Positions 1 through 6,903 of a stretch of 9,098 nt of DNA are shown here, in pieces. The position numbers and the translations under genes are program-made. The stretch is from Kiritimatiellia bacterium. GTDB lineage: Bacteria > Verrucomicrobiota > Kiritimatiellia > RFP12 > UBA3636. The notes beneath the pieces were generated by a model that ran no database searches, was not told the origin of the DNA, and was given only the letters and a program-made list of their open reading frames with translations. Location of the stretch: the NCBI GenBank assembly GCA_017476965.1, contig JAFUXX010000079.1, forward strand, positions 1 through 9,098, in the 5' to 3' direction. Numbering within the stretch: position 1 is the first letter of the stretch; every line of letters begins with the position of its first letter.

Positions 1-1795
1 CGGCCACCGTTTCCGGCGCGGCGGACGCCCGTTCGCGCTCCGGGATGTTGCGGATGAGCGCTGCGACCTTGGCGGCGGACGCCTCGCGGTCGACGGGGTC
101 CGGGGCCACGAGCCGGGCGACCGCCTTCCGCGCTTCGGGATACCAGTCGAGAGCGGACAGGTCCGGCTCTTCGCCGCTCCGCGCCCGCTCGAACCAGGCG
201 GCGTAGGCCTCCGAGCCGCGCGGCAGGCGCGGATAGGCCGTGGTGCCGGAAAGCGCCTCGAAGAGGCACAGCCCGAGCGCGTATATGTCGCTGCGGGCGT
301 CGCCGCGCGTGGCGCTGCGGGCCAGCTCCGGCGCCATGTAGTCCGGCGTGCCGGGAAGGCCTCCGTTCGTCTGGGTTTCGTCCGTGCGGACGATCCCGAG
401 GTCCATGAGGCACGCCTTGCCGGGCTCGCCCGCGGGCAGGTAGAGGTTGGCCGGCTTGATGTCGCGATGGACCACGCCGTCGCGGTGCAGGATCGCGAGA
501 CCTTCGGCGAAACGCACGAACGCGGGGATCACTTCGCCCGCCGGCAGGCCGTCGCGGTTCTCCGGTTCCCCGAGCCGCTCCTTTAGCGACGAGCCCGGCA
601 TGTGCGGCAGGAACGCCATCACGAGGACCGGCATCCGCGTTTCCCTGCCGACCTCGAAAGATTCCACGAACGCGACGATCCGGTCGTCGTGGAACCGCTC
701 CAGCGTCCGGGCTTCGCGCCAGAACCTGCCGTCGGAATCCGACCGCGTCAGGAACTTCACCGCCACCGGGGTGCCGTCGCTGCCCCGCCAGGCCTTGTAG
801 ACCGCGCCGAAGCCGCCTTTGCCCACGCACACGGAAAGCCGGTACGTGTCCTTGCCGCCCCGCAGCTCGCGCACGGTCACGCCGGACAGCGCTTCCAGCA
901 TCTCCGCGTACGTCTTGAACCGCCCGGCCCGGTCCGGCGAAAGTCCCCGCTTGAGAACCTTCTGGACGTGGCGCAGCGCGTGCACGCGGAGCGCGTCCAC
1001 GCGGATCGTCCGCGAGACCTCCCTTCCGTCCGCCTTGTTCCAGCGGCGGAAGAACTCCATCATCGACTGGTCGCCCTCGCCGCCGCCGCGCTCCGAATAC
1101 GGCCGGCGCCCCGTCATCGCCTCGTGGAAAAGCACCGAGAGGCTGAAAACGTCCGAACAGGCGTCGCCGCGGAATTTCGGGTCCGGCCGGAAATCCGGGT
1201 GGAAATCGGGCGCCATGTAGTCGTAGGTGCCCTGCATCGCCCCGGACTCCGTCGTCGTGTGGGCGCTCGTCGCCGCCTGCGCGATTTCGAAGTCGATGAG
1301 CTTCACTCCGCCGTCTTCGCACAGGAAGACGTTGGACGGCTTTATGTCGCGGTGGACGATGCCGTGCCCGGACGCGCAGACCAGCGCTTCGAGGCACGTG
1401 CGCACGACTCGGAGCGCCTCGGCGGCGTCCAGCCCCAGAGGCTCGCGTTTCAGCCTCTCTTCCAGCGTCTCGCCGTGCAGGAGTTCCATCACGACGACGT
1501 GCATGTCCTCCCCGAGGCCGCCTTCGTGCGCGAAGCAGCCCCAGTACCGCACGATTCCGGCGTGGCGCGATGCTACGAGCGCGTCGGTCCTGCGCTTGAG
1601 GCGGCGGTACGCCCGCTCGGGGTCGTCGCCGCGCACCGGCATCACCTTGAGGGCGACGACCTGCCCCGCGGCGAGCCCCGGGAACGCCCCGTCGCGGTCG
1701 CACGTCGCGGAGAAAAGCCTCCCCTGCCCGCCCTTTCCGGCGAGCTCGGCGACGACGGTGAAGTCGCCGATTCTTCTGCGGGAGGCTTTCGCCAT
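1..1795 (-). CDS. Tandem dual Ser/Thr protein kinase (two Hanks-type domains), 3' end cut by the window
   Basis: One uninterrupted frame of 598 codons runs off the window and holds two complete kinase domains. Domain 1 (about residues 10-305) has the Gly loop GKGGQG at 20-25, the ATP lysine K50 in VVALK, and the catalytic loop HRDIKPSN at 148-155. Its magnesium motif is DFE (168-170) instead of DFG, its activation segment ends in APD instead of APE (195-197), and no Glu stands at the expected helix-C position. Domain 2 (about 315-580) looks canonical: GKGGFG at 325-330, K347, helix-C E361, HRDIKPAN at 443-450, DLG at 465-467 and APE at 488-490. The ATG at 1795 is the first start after an in-frame TGA at 1807-1805; no clear Shine-Dalgarno precedes it. 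No membrane span is seen in the available part, so it is probably cytoplasmic, though a span or sensor could lie beyond position 1. A phosphatase two genes upstream is the likely antagonist. The kinase assignment is firm; substrates are unknown. Confidence 0.93.
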   Translation of the reverse strand, partial: MAKASRRRIGDFTVVAELAGKGGQGRLFSATCDRDGAFPGLAAGQVVALKVMPVRGDDPERAYRRLKRRTDALVASRHAGIVRYWGCFAHEGGLGEDMHVVVMELLHGETLEERLKREPLGLDAAEALRVVRTCLEALVCASGHGIVHRDIKPSNVFLCEDGGVKLIDFEIAQAATSAHTTTESGAMQGTYDYMAPDFHPDFRPDPKFRGDACSDVFSLSVLFHEAMTGRRPYSERGGGEGDQSMMEFFRRWNKADGREVSRTIRVDALRVHALRHVQKVLKRGLSPDRAGRFKTYAEMLEALSGVTVRELRGGKDTYRLSVCVGKGGFGAVYKAWRGSDGTPVAVKFLTRSDSDGRFWREARTLERFHDDRIVAFVESFEVGRETRMPVLVMAFLPHMPGSSLKERLGEPENRDGLPAGEVIPAFVRFAEGLAILHRDGVVHRDIKPANLYLPAGEPGKACLMDLGIVRTDETQTNGGLPGTPDYMAPELARSATRGDARSDIYALGLCLFEALSGTTAYPRLPRGSEAYAAWFERARSGEEPDLSALDWYPEARKAVARLVAPDPVDREASAAKVAALIRNIPERERASAAPETVA

Positions 1796-1813
1796 GGTCG
1801 GTCGTCAGGGCGG

Positions 1814-1834
1814 TCCGCGCCCGCCGGGCGCGGA
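1814..1834. other. GC-rich hairpin between the coiled-coil gene and the dual kinase gene
   Basis: A perfect 9-bp inverted repeat (tccgcgccc and gggcgcgga) flanks a 3-base loop in the 56-bp gap between the stop at 1852 and the kinase ATG at 1795. No T-run follows on the transcribed strand, so it is not a standard intrinsic terminator. It could slow ribosomes, stabilise an mRNA end or partly attenuate expression, or be chance in GC-rich DNA. Confidence 0.4.
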
Positions 1835-1851
1835 GTCCGCCGCCGCTTCGC

Positions 1852-3576
1852 TCAGTCGGCGCCGCCGGCCGCGGTCAGGACGTTCCGGACCGCGTTCGAA
1901 ACAACGCTCAGCCACTTTCCGGAGACGGCGCCGCCGGGGTTGTTCAGGAAGTCGTTGGACCACCTTTTGGCGCTGTTTTCCACGAATCCGCTTTCGTGCT
2001 CTTGCAGCCAGCCGTTGAGCAGCGGCCAATGCGACTCCACCAATTCCGCCATCGCGGCGAGCGCCTTGGCCAACGCAATCGACTTGTCTTCGGCTTCCCG
2101 GCCGGCCGTCGCGGTGCAAGCTCGGTAGGCGCGGCGGCACCTCTCCGCGACTGCGGCGGCTTGTGCGTCTCCCGCTTCCTGCGACGCTTCTTCCCAGCCG
2201 GCGAGCACGTCGCCGAACATGGAGCCGAACGTGCGGCTTGCCTGTTCCTTTCCGAGCCACGCCTCGTTGATTTCTTTTTCGCCAAGGGCCTTGCCGACAA
2301 GGTCCTTGAAGATTTTTGCATCGCGGAAAAATAGCTCTGTTTTTCCGTTCGCGGCAAAATTCGTGAGGTGCGTGTACCGGAATTCCAGTGTGTCGAACGG
2401 AACCCAGCGGCCGAACGAATTGCCGTAGTCTTCGCGCCATTTTTCGAGGACTTCAATCGACGGACATTCGCCTTCGGCAAACGGGAAGAGGGATGCGGCT
2501 TCGTCTTGCGCTCGCGCTTCCGCCTCGCGTTCGCGCTCTTCCGCTTCGCCCTGCGCCCGCGCCTGCGCTTCGCGCAACCGCTCGCCAAGTTTGCCGAGAG
2601 CGCCGCCGATTTTCCCCTTTTCCTCTTCCATCACGCCCTTGGCGCGGACGAGTTTCGTGTTGTCGTCGGGGAGAATTCCGGCCGCGTCGGCCAGAGAGCC
2701 GGCGAACTCGGCGACGATACCATCGCGCTCCGCTTCGTACGGCCCGGCCTCGCCGGCTTGGTTGATTCTGGCGATCAAGTCCGCCGATTTCCCGGCGAAC
2801 GTCTCTTGGGCGTTTGCGAGCGCAGTTTCCGCCTCTCGCCGCGCCGCCTCCGCTTTGCGCCGCGCTTCTTCGGCAAGCCGCTGCTTCTCCGCTTCTTCCG
2901 CCGTCTTGCGCTGCCGCTCGGCTTCTTCCGCCGCTTTGCGCCGCGCCTCATCGGCAATCCGCTGGCGCTCGGCTTCTTCCGCTTTGCGCCGCGCCTCCTC
3001 GGCTTTGCGCGCCTCCTCGGCAAGCCGCTGCTTCTCCGCTTCTTCCGCCGCTTTGCGCTGGCGCTCGGCCTCCTCGGCAAGCCGTTGCTTTTCGGCTTCT
3101 TCCGCCGCCTTGCGCTGGCGCTCGGCTTCTTCCGCAAGCCGCTGTTTTTCGGCTTCTTCCGCGGCGGCCTTGGCCGTCGCCGCGATGCGGTCCTGCCGCA
3201 CTTGCCAACCGCGCACTCCGCAGGCAACGACGGCGATGGCGGCGAGAACCGAAGCGACCGCGGTGAAGACGGCGTCCTTGCGCTTCGCGGGCTGGGCCGC
3301 TTCGGCGGCCGGCATCGCCGACGCGGGAACCTGCTTCCTGGCTGGAGCCGGCGCCGGAACCGGCGGCGGCGCGGATGCCGCGCCGCCGTCGTCTTCGTCG
3401 TCGTCCGGCAGCACTGACTCGTCTTCGGCGGCCGGACGGTCTTCGCCGCGCCCCGGTGCCCCGCGGCCGGAAGCGGTCTCCTCGGTCGTCGGCAGTTCGT
3501 CGGACGCCGTCGTTTCCAGCGTGGAAACCGAGACCTGTTCGCTTTCGCCGCGCCCGCGCTCGAACAGCGTCTGCAC
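1852..3576 (-). CDS. TolA-like single-pass membrane protein with long coiled coil
   Basis: The product has 574 residues and is not assigned to a named family. Residues 1-75 are acidic and rich in Ser/Thr; 70-98 form a Pro/Ala linker; 103-121 are a single hydrophobic span preceded by KRK. Residues about 137-255 are a long Glu/Lys/Ala/Arg helix with repeats, about 330-360 a second charged helix (REAQARAQ, EEREREAEARAQ), and about 365-574 look globular (RWVPFDTLEFRYTHL near 390-404, ELFFRDAKIF near 414-423). By analogy with TolA, the N-terminus would be cytoplasmic and the rod and C-terminal domain periplasmic; this topology is inferred. The start is a GTG with no good Shine-Dalgarno, only 9 bases after the phosphatase stop and in the same frame, so reinitiation or rare readthrough is possible. 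Placed between phosphatase and kinase, it may be their membrane partner or substrate. The start codon is less sure than the gene. Confidence 0.85.
   Translation of the reverse strand: MQTLFERGRGESEQVSVSTLETTASDELPTTEETASGRGAPGRGEDRPAAEDESVLPDDDEDDGGAASAPPPVPAPAPARKQVPASAMPAAEAAQPAKRKDAVFTAVASVLAAIAVVACGVRGWQVRQDRIAATAKAAAEEAEKQRLAEEAERQRKAAEEAEKQRLAEEAERQRKAAEEAEKQRLAEEARKAEEARRKAEEAERQRIADEARRKAAEEAERQRKTAEEAEKQRLAEEARRKAEAARREAETALANAQETFAGKSADLIARINQAGEAGPYEAERDGIVAEFAGSLADAAGILPDDNTKLVRAKGVMEEEKGKIGGALGKLGERLREAQARAQGEAEEREREAEARAQDEAASLFPFAEGECPSIEVLEKWREDYGNSFGRWVPFDTLEFRYTHLTNFAANGKTELFFRDAKIFKDLVGKALGEKEINEAWLGKEQASRTFGSMFGDVLAGWEEASQEAGDAQAAAVAERCRRAYRACTATAGREAEDKSIALAKALAAMAELVESHWPLLNGWLQEHESGFVENSAKRWSNDFLNNPGGAVSGKWLSVVSNAVRNVLTAAGGAD
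2827..3162 (-). repeat. Coding repeats of the coiled-coil rod
   Basis: Within the TolA-like gene, a 19-residue unit (AEEAEKQRLAEEAERQRKA) occurs twice exactly, at residues 139-157 and 158-176 (nucleotides 3162-3106 and 3105-3049). Shorter variants follow to about residue 250. The DNA copies differ mainly at synonymous positions, which suggests the helix is under protein-level selection and not a fresh slippage product. Confidence 0.85.
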
Positions 3577-3585
3577 TTCGTCCGG

Positions 3586-4383
3586 CTACAGCCGTGCGCG
3601 GACGGGCCGCGGCCCCTGCGGCACGGCCCCGACCCGCAGCGCGACCACGGTGACGTTGTCCTTGCCGCCCAGTTCGTTGGCGCGGTCGACGAGGGCGTCC
3701 GCGGCGGCCTGCGGGTTGGGCGCGGCGGCGCAAATCGCGGCGAGCTCCGGATCTTCGACCATGCGCGAGAGGCCGTCCGAACAGATCAGGACCCAATCCC
3801 CCTCGCGGAGGTCGAACGGAGTCTCTTCGGTTTCGACCTGGCTCTTCACGCCCACGGCGCGCAGGATCATGCTGCGGAACATCGGGTTGAGCTGCCGCTC
3901 GTCCTTCACGCCGGCCATCTCCGCCACGGAGTGGTCCCGCGTGATCTGCGCGATCTTCTTCCCGCGTATGCGGTAGACGCGGCTGTCGCCGGCGTGCAGG
4001 GCCGTGGCCTTGGCGGCGTCCGCCGGATCGAGGGCGACTCCGACGAACGTCGAGCCGCACCCCTTCTTGCCCTGCGAATCGGCGTAGCGCTTTATCCACG
4101 CGCTGGCGGCGTCCACCCCCGCCGCGAGCGCCTTGATGCGGTCCGGCTGCGCGACGGGAGGATCGAACCGCGAAAACCTGGGAACCAGGCCCGAAAGCGA
4201 TTCGACCACGGCGCGCGACGCGACTTCGCCGTCCTGCGCGCCGCCCATGCCGTCCGCCACGCAGAACACGCCCTGGTCGGGCCATTCGCCGTGGGAGTCC
4301 TCGTTGTTCTTGCGGCGGCGTCCGACGTCGGTCCGGACGCCGAACTTCACGTGTGAGAATCTTTTTGCTGTTTCGTCGGTCAT
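3586..4383 (-). CDS. PP2C-family Ser/Thr protein phosphatase
   Basis: The product has 265 residues, the usual size of a stand-alone bacterial PP2C (PrpC/Stp-like) enzyme, which removes phosphate from Ser/Thr using two bound metal ions. The family motifs appear in order: RRRKNNEDS (22-30), DGMGG (44-48), GSTFVG (110-115), AGDSRVYR (131-138), RDHS (149-152), CSDGLSR (201-207) and GGKDNVTVV (239-247). The metal-binding aspartates of DGMGG, SDG and KDN are all present, so it should be active. No signal peptide or membrane span is seen, so it acts in the cytoplasm. The ATG at 4383 was chosen because the conserved domain begins about 12 residues later and it lies 8 bp after the CpaF stop; a longer form starting at 4686 would overlap CpaF and add low-complexity Arg-rich sequence. 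It most likely opposes the dual kinase downstream. Confidence 0.95.
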   Translation of the reverse strand: MTDETAKRFSHVKFGVRTDVGRRRKNNEDSHGEWPDQGVFCVADGMGGAQDGEVASRAVVESLSGLVPRFSRFDPPVAQPDRIKALAAGVDAASAWIKRYADSQGKKGCGSTFVGVALDPADAAKATALHAGDSRVYRIRGKKIAQITRDHSVAEMAGVKDERQLNPMFRSMILRAVGVKSQVETEETPFDLREGDWVLICSDGLSRMVEDPELAAICAAAPNPQAAADALVDRANELGGKDNVTVVALRVGAVPQGPRPVRARL

Positions 4384-4391
4384 GGCGTTTT

Positions 4392-5459
4392 TCAGTTGCG
4401 GGGCAATGGTATTCCGGCAAGCGCCGCTTCCGGCGCGAACGTGGGCGGATTCACCAGTTCGAACGATCCTTCGACCTTGCCGTCGGGCGCCACGCGGTCG
4501 GTGCGCCAGCGGACGAGGTCGCTTGTGCGGTATTCGCCGTTTTCGAGCGGCAGCACTTCCGAGACGGCGACGATCTTGCGCGAGCCGTCGGAAAGGCGCG
4601 CGGTGTGCACCACGCCCTGCACGGCGCTCGCCACCTGCGCGCGCAGCGCCGCGAGCGGTATGTCTATGCCCGAAAGGAGCGCGCACGTTTCAAGGCGGCG
4701 CAGGCAGTCGAGCGGCGAGTTTGCGTGGATGGTGGACATGGACCCGGCGTGGCCGGTGTTGAGCGCCTGGAGCAGGTCGAGCGCCTCGCCGCCGCGTATT
4801 TCGCCCACCACGATGCGGTCGGGGCGCAAGCGCAGCGCGGAGTGCAGCAAGTCGCGGATCGTCACCTCGCCCTTGCCGAATTTGTCCGCCTTGCGCGTTT
4901 CGAACGGCAGCACGTGTTCCTGCTGGAGCTGCAGCTCCGAGGCGTCCTCCAGCACGAGGATCCGCTCGTGCGCGGGTATGAAGGAGGAGAGCACGTTCAG
5001 GACCGAGGTTTTGCCGGAAGACGTCGCTCCCGAAACCATGAGGTTCTTGTGGAGCCGCACCATCGCGGAAACGATTGCGAGGCCGGCCTCCGAAACGCTG
5101 CCGAACGAAAGCAGCTTTCCGGCGTCGAGCGTGTCTTTCTTGAACTTGCGGATCGCGATCGCGGTGCCCACGCGCGAAAGCGGCGGGATCACGGCGTGCA
5201 CGCGCGAGCCGTCGGGCAGGCGCGCGTCGAGCCTGGGGTTCGCCTCGTCGAGCATGCGCCCCACGCTCTTGGCGATGTTGGTCGCGGCGGCGCGCAGCGA
5301 AGCCTCGCTCGGGAACACGGCCGGAGTCTTCTCCAGCCGCCCCTTCCGCTCGACGTACACCGCCGAAGGGCCGTTCACGAGGATTTCGGACACGTCCTCG
5401 TCCGCGAGATACTCGCGCACGGGACCGAGAAAGAGAACGAGAAACGAGTTGTCGGACAT
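4392..5459 (-). CDS. cpaF: CpaF/TadA-type secretion ATPase (VirB11-like superfamily)
   Basis: The product has 355 residues and all CpaF landmarks: an N-terminal region with EYLADEDVSEILVNGP (16-31), the arginine-rich VHAVIPPLSRVGTAIAIRKF block (88-107), Walker A GATSSGKT (144-151), the Asp-box-like VLEDASELQL (169-178), RPDRIVVGEIRGGEA (212-226) as Walker B region, and the His box STIHANSP (242-249). Such ATPases form hexamers at the inner membrane and power Tad/Flp pilus assembly or related export. It is shorter than many CpaF proteins because it lacks the usual N-terminal extension and begins directly at the conserved core. The ATG at 5459 lies one base after the stop of the AAA_14 gene (TGAcATG), which suggests coupled translation; the longer start at 5615 would add an Arg/Pro-rich segment unlike the family. 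No tadB/tadC, pilin or secretin gene is in view, so the machine it serves is not shown. A phosphatase follows 8 bp later. Confidence 0.93.
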   Translation of the reverse strand: MSDNSFLVLFLGPVREYLADEDVSEILVNGPSAVYVERKGRLEKTPAVFPSEASLRAAATNIAKSVGRMLDEANPRLDARLPDGSRVHAVIPPLSRVGTAIAIRKFKKDTLDAGKLLSFGSVSEAGLAIVSAMVRLHKNLMVSGATSSGKTSVLNVLSSFIPAHERILVLEDASELQLQQEHVLPFETRKADKFGKGEVTIRDLLHSALRLRPDRIVVGEIRGGEALDLLQALNTGHAGSMSTIHANSPLDCLRRLETCALLSGIDIPLAALRAQVASAVQGVVHTARLSDGSRKIVAVSEVLPLENGEYRTSDLVRWRTDRVAPDGKVEGSFELVNPPTFAPEAALAGIPLPRN

Positions 5460-5460
5460 G

Positions 5461-6903
5461 TCAGTGGGCGGGTCGCGCGTCGGCGGAGACTTCCGCCGTC
5501 CGCGCCCTGCGGGATTGGGATTGGTGCGGTTCGACCGCATTGGATTCTTCGTTTGAGGTCGGCTTTTCGGACGGAGCCGCATCCGTTCGCGGAATGTATC
5601 CGCGCCAGGCGCCAATCGCCGGAAGCGGAAGATCCAGCAGACCGTCCTCGAACCCGAACGAGGAAAGAGACGTGCGAATCGCGTACGTGGGAGAAAACCT
5701 TTTGCGGTAGATGCCGAGAGATTTCGCGCGCAGGCTGCGCTCCGCCTTCACCTCTATTGGCACGACCGAAAGGCCGGCCTGGAGGAGAAAGTCGATTTCT
5801 GCCTGCGAATCGGACGGCATCCAGGTGCCGGGTTCGTCTCCTGCGGCCCGAAGCTCCTGCTCGACGAACTGCTCTGCAAGCGCCCCCTTGAACTCCGTGA
5901 AGACGCGCGATCCGTCCAGAACCGCCTCCACCGGCAGACCGGCCTGCGCGCCGAGAAGCCCGACGTCCACGCCGAAAAGCTTGAATGCGTGATTTCGATA
6001 TGCCGAAAGCGGAATGTCCGGCTTCGTCGCGTTCCACACGCGCCGCACGACGCCGGCGGCCTCCAGCCATTCAAACGGGTCGCGCAGATCGCGGGCGCGT
6101 GTCTTTCCCGCCGCCCCGGGCACGGTCACGTCCGCGGCGACGAACCTCCTGTCCGGCTTGGCAAGCTGGAGCGGCACCGCGTTCCACACGGCGCGGACGC
6201 GCGGAATCAGCGCCGTCGGAACGTGCTTCGAAAAATCTCTCTCGTAGTCGCGCAGAATGTCGCGCTGACGTGCGCGGGCCTCCGCATGGGACCGAGTCGC
6301 CGCAAACGCCTCCACCGCCGCCGGCATTCCGCCGACCAGCATGTAATCGCGCAAGTGGTTTTCCAGAGACCGGCCGAACGCATCCAGGCTCCTCCCGTCG
6401 CCGGAGAGAACGCAGGAATCCCACATCATTCCCTCGCCGATGGCGTGGAGATATTCGCCGAACGACATCGGGAAGACGTTCAGCGTGGTCGTTTTTCCCA
6501 CCGGCCACCCCGTGCCGGGAAGAAGCGAAAGGCCGACTAGCGAACCGGCGCACACGACATGGTACTCGTTGTGGTCTTCGCACCACGCCTTGAGCCGGAC
6601 AATCGCGGCCGGACAACGTTGGATTTCGTCAAGGATCACCAATGTGTCGCCGGGCGTCACGGAAACGCCGGTCGCCGCCTGTATGCCGGAACGGATTCTG
6701 GAAAAGTCAAAATCCGACTCGAAATAGGGCATCAGTGAAAAATGGCGGTCGAACGACACGTACGCCACGCGCTCGTAGTTAAGGCGCCCGAATTCTTTCA
6801 GGAGCCACGTCTTGCCAACCTGCCGGGCTCCGTTCAGCACCAGCGGTTTCCTGAACGGATCCCGCTTCCATTGTTCAAGTCTGTCAAGCAAAAATCGTCT
6901 CAC
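5461..6903 (-). CDS. AAA_14/DUF4143 family ATP-binding protein
   Basis: The product has 480 residues. The N-terminal ATPase shows the family's opening (MRRFLLDRLEQWKRDPF, then RKPLVLNGARQVGKTWLL), Walker A GARQVGKT (25-32), Walker B LVILDEIQRCP (88-98) and a CAGS sensor-like motif (118-121). The C-terminal DUF4143 half carries AEIDFLL (368-374) and PIEVKAE (382-388), the E..D..ExK spacing of PD-(D/E)xK-like domains. The cellular role of this family is poorly known; copies are often scattered and multiple, and mobility or toxin-antitoxin-like roles have been suggested but not settled. The GTG at 6903 is preferred over the GTG at 6915 because GGAGG lies 5 bases upstream and the protein then begins like its relatives. 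Its start overlaps the stop of the repeat-bearing small ORF. Residues about 441-480 are a Ser/Arg/Glu-rich tail beyond the usual family end. Confidence 0.92.
   Translation of the reverse strand: MRRFLLDRLEQWKRDPFRKPLVLNGARQVGKTWLLKEFGRLNYERVAYVSFDRHFSLMPYFESDFDFSRIRSGIQAATGVSVTPGDTLVILDEIQRCPAAIVRLKAWCEDHNEYHVVCAGSLVGLSLLPGTGWPVGKTTTLNVFPMSFGEYLHAIGEGMMWDSCVLSGDGRSLDAFGRSLENHLRDYMLVGGMPAAVEAFAATRSHAEARARQRDILRDYERDFSKHVPTALIPRVRAVWNAVPLQLAKPDRRFVAADVTVPGAAGKTRARDLRDPFEWLEAAGVVRRVWNATKPDIPLSAYRNHAFKLFGVDVGLLGAQAGLPVEAVLDGSRVFTEFKGALAEQFVEQELRAAGDEPGTWMPSDSQAEIDFLLQAGLSVVPIEVKAERSLRAKSLGIYRKRFSPTYAIRTSLSSFGFEDGLLDLPLPAIGAWRGYIPRTDAAPSEKPTSNEESNAVEPHQSQSRRARTAEVSADARPAH

Noticed and set aside
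1814..1834. Intrinsic transcription terminator
   Set aside because: The stem is strong, but no T-run follows on the transcribed strand and the kinase ATG comes about 20 bases later.
602..2128. Long plus-strand ORF of 508 codons
   Set aside because: It is antisense to the dual kinase gene, whose minus-strand frame holds every kinase motif. The product is Arg/His/Ala-rich with no domain, typical of a GC-rich shadow frame.
3586..3588. Organism-wide reassignment of TAG to an amino acid
   Set aside because: TAG also ends the exported protein gene at 7119-7117 right before the next ORF, where a stop is expected, so general reassignment is not supported. Local readthrough remains open.
2591..3976. 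Plus-strand ORF of 461 codons and the overlapping one at 2368-3417
   Set aside because: They mirror the coiled-coil repeats of the minus-strand gene, and their Ser/Ala or Phe/Arg repeats are the antisense of Glu/Lys/Ala codons.
4384..4686. N-terminal extension of the PP2C phosphatase to 4686
   Set aside because: It overlaps the CpaF 3' end in another frame, is Arg-rich and featureless, and the ATG at 4383 gives a standard PP2C length.
5460..5615. N-terminal extension of CpaF to 5615
   Set aside because: The added segment is Arg/Pro-rich, unlike the family, and overlaps the AAA_14 gene. The ATG at 5459 abuts that gene's stop.
4353..5891. Plus-strand ORF of 512 codons
   Set aside because: It is antisense to the CpaF gene and part of the AAA_14 gene, with no recognisable domain and His/Arg-rich composition.
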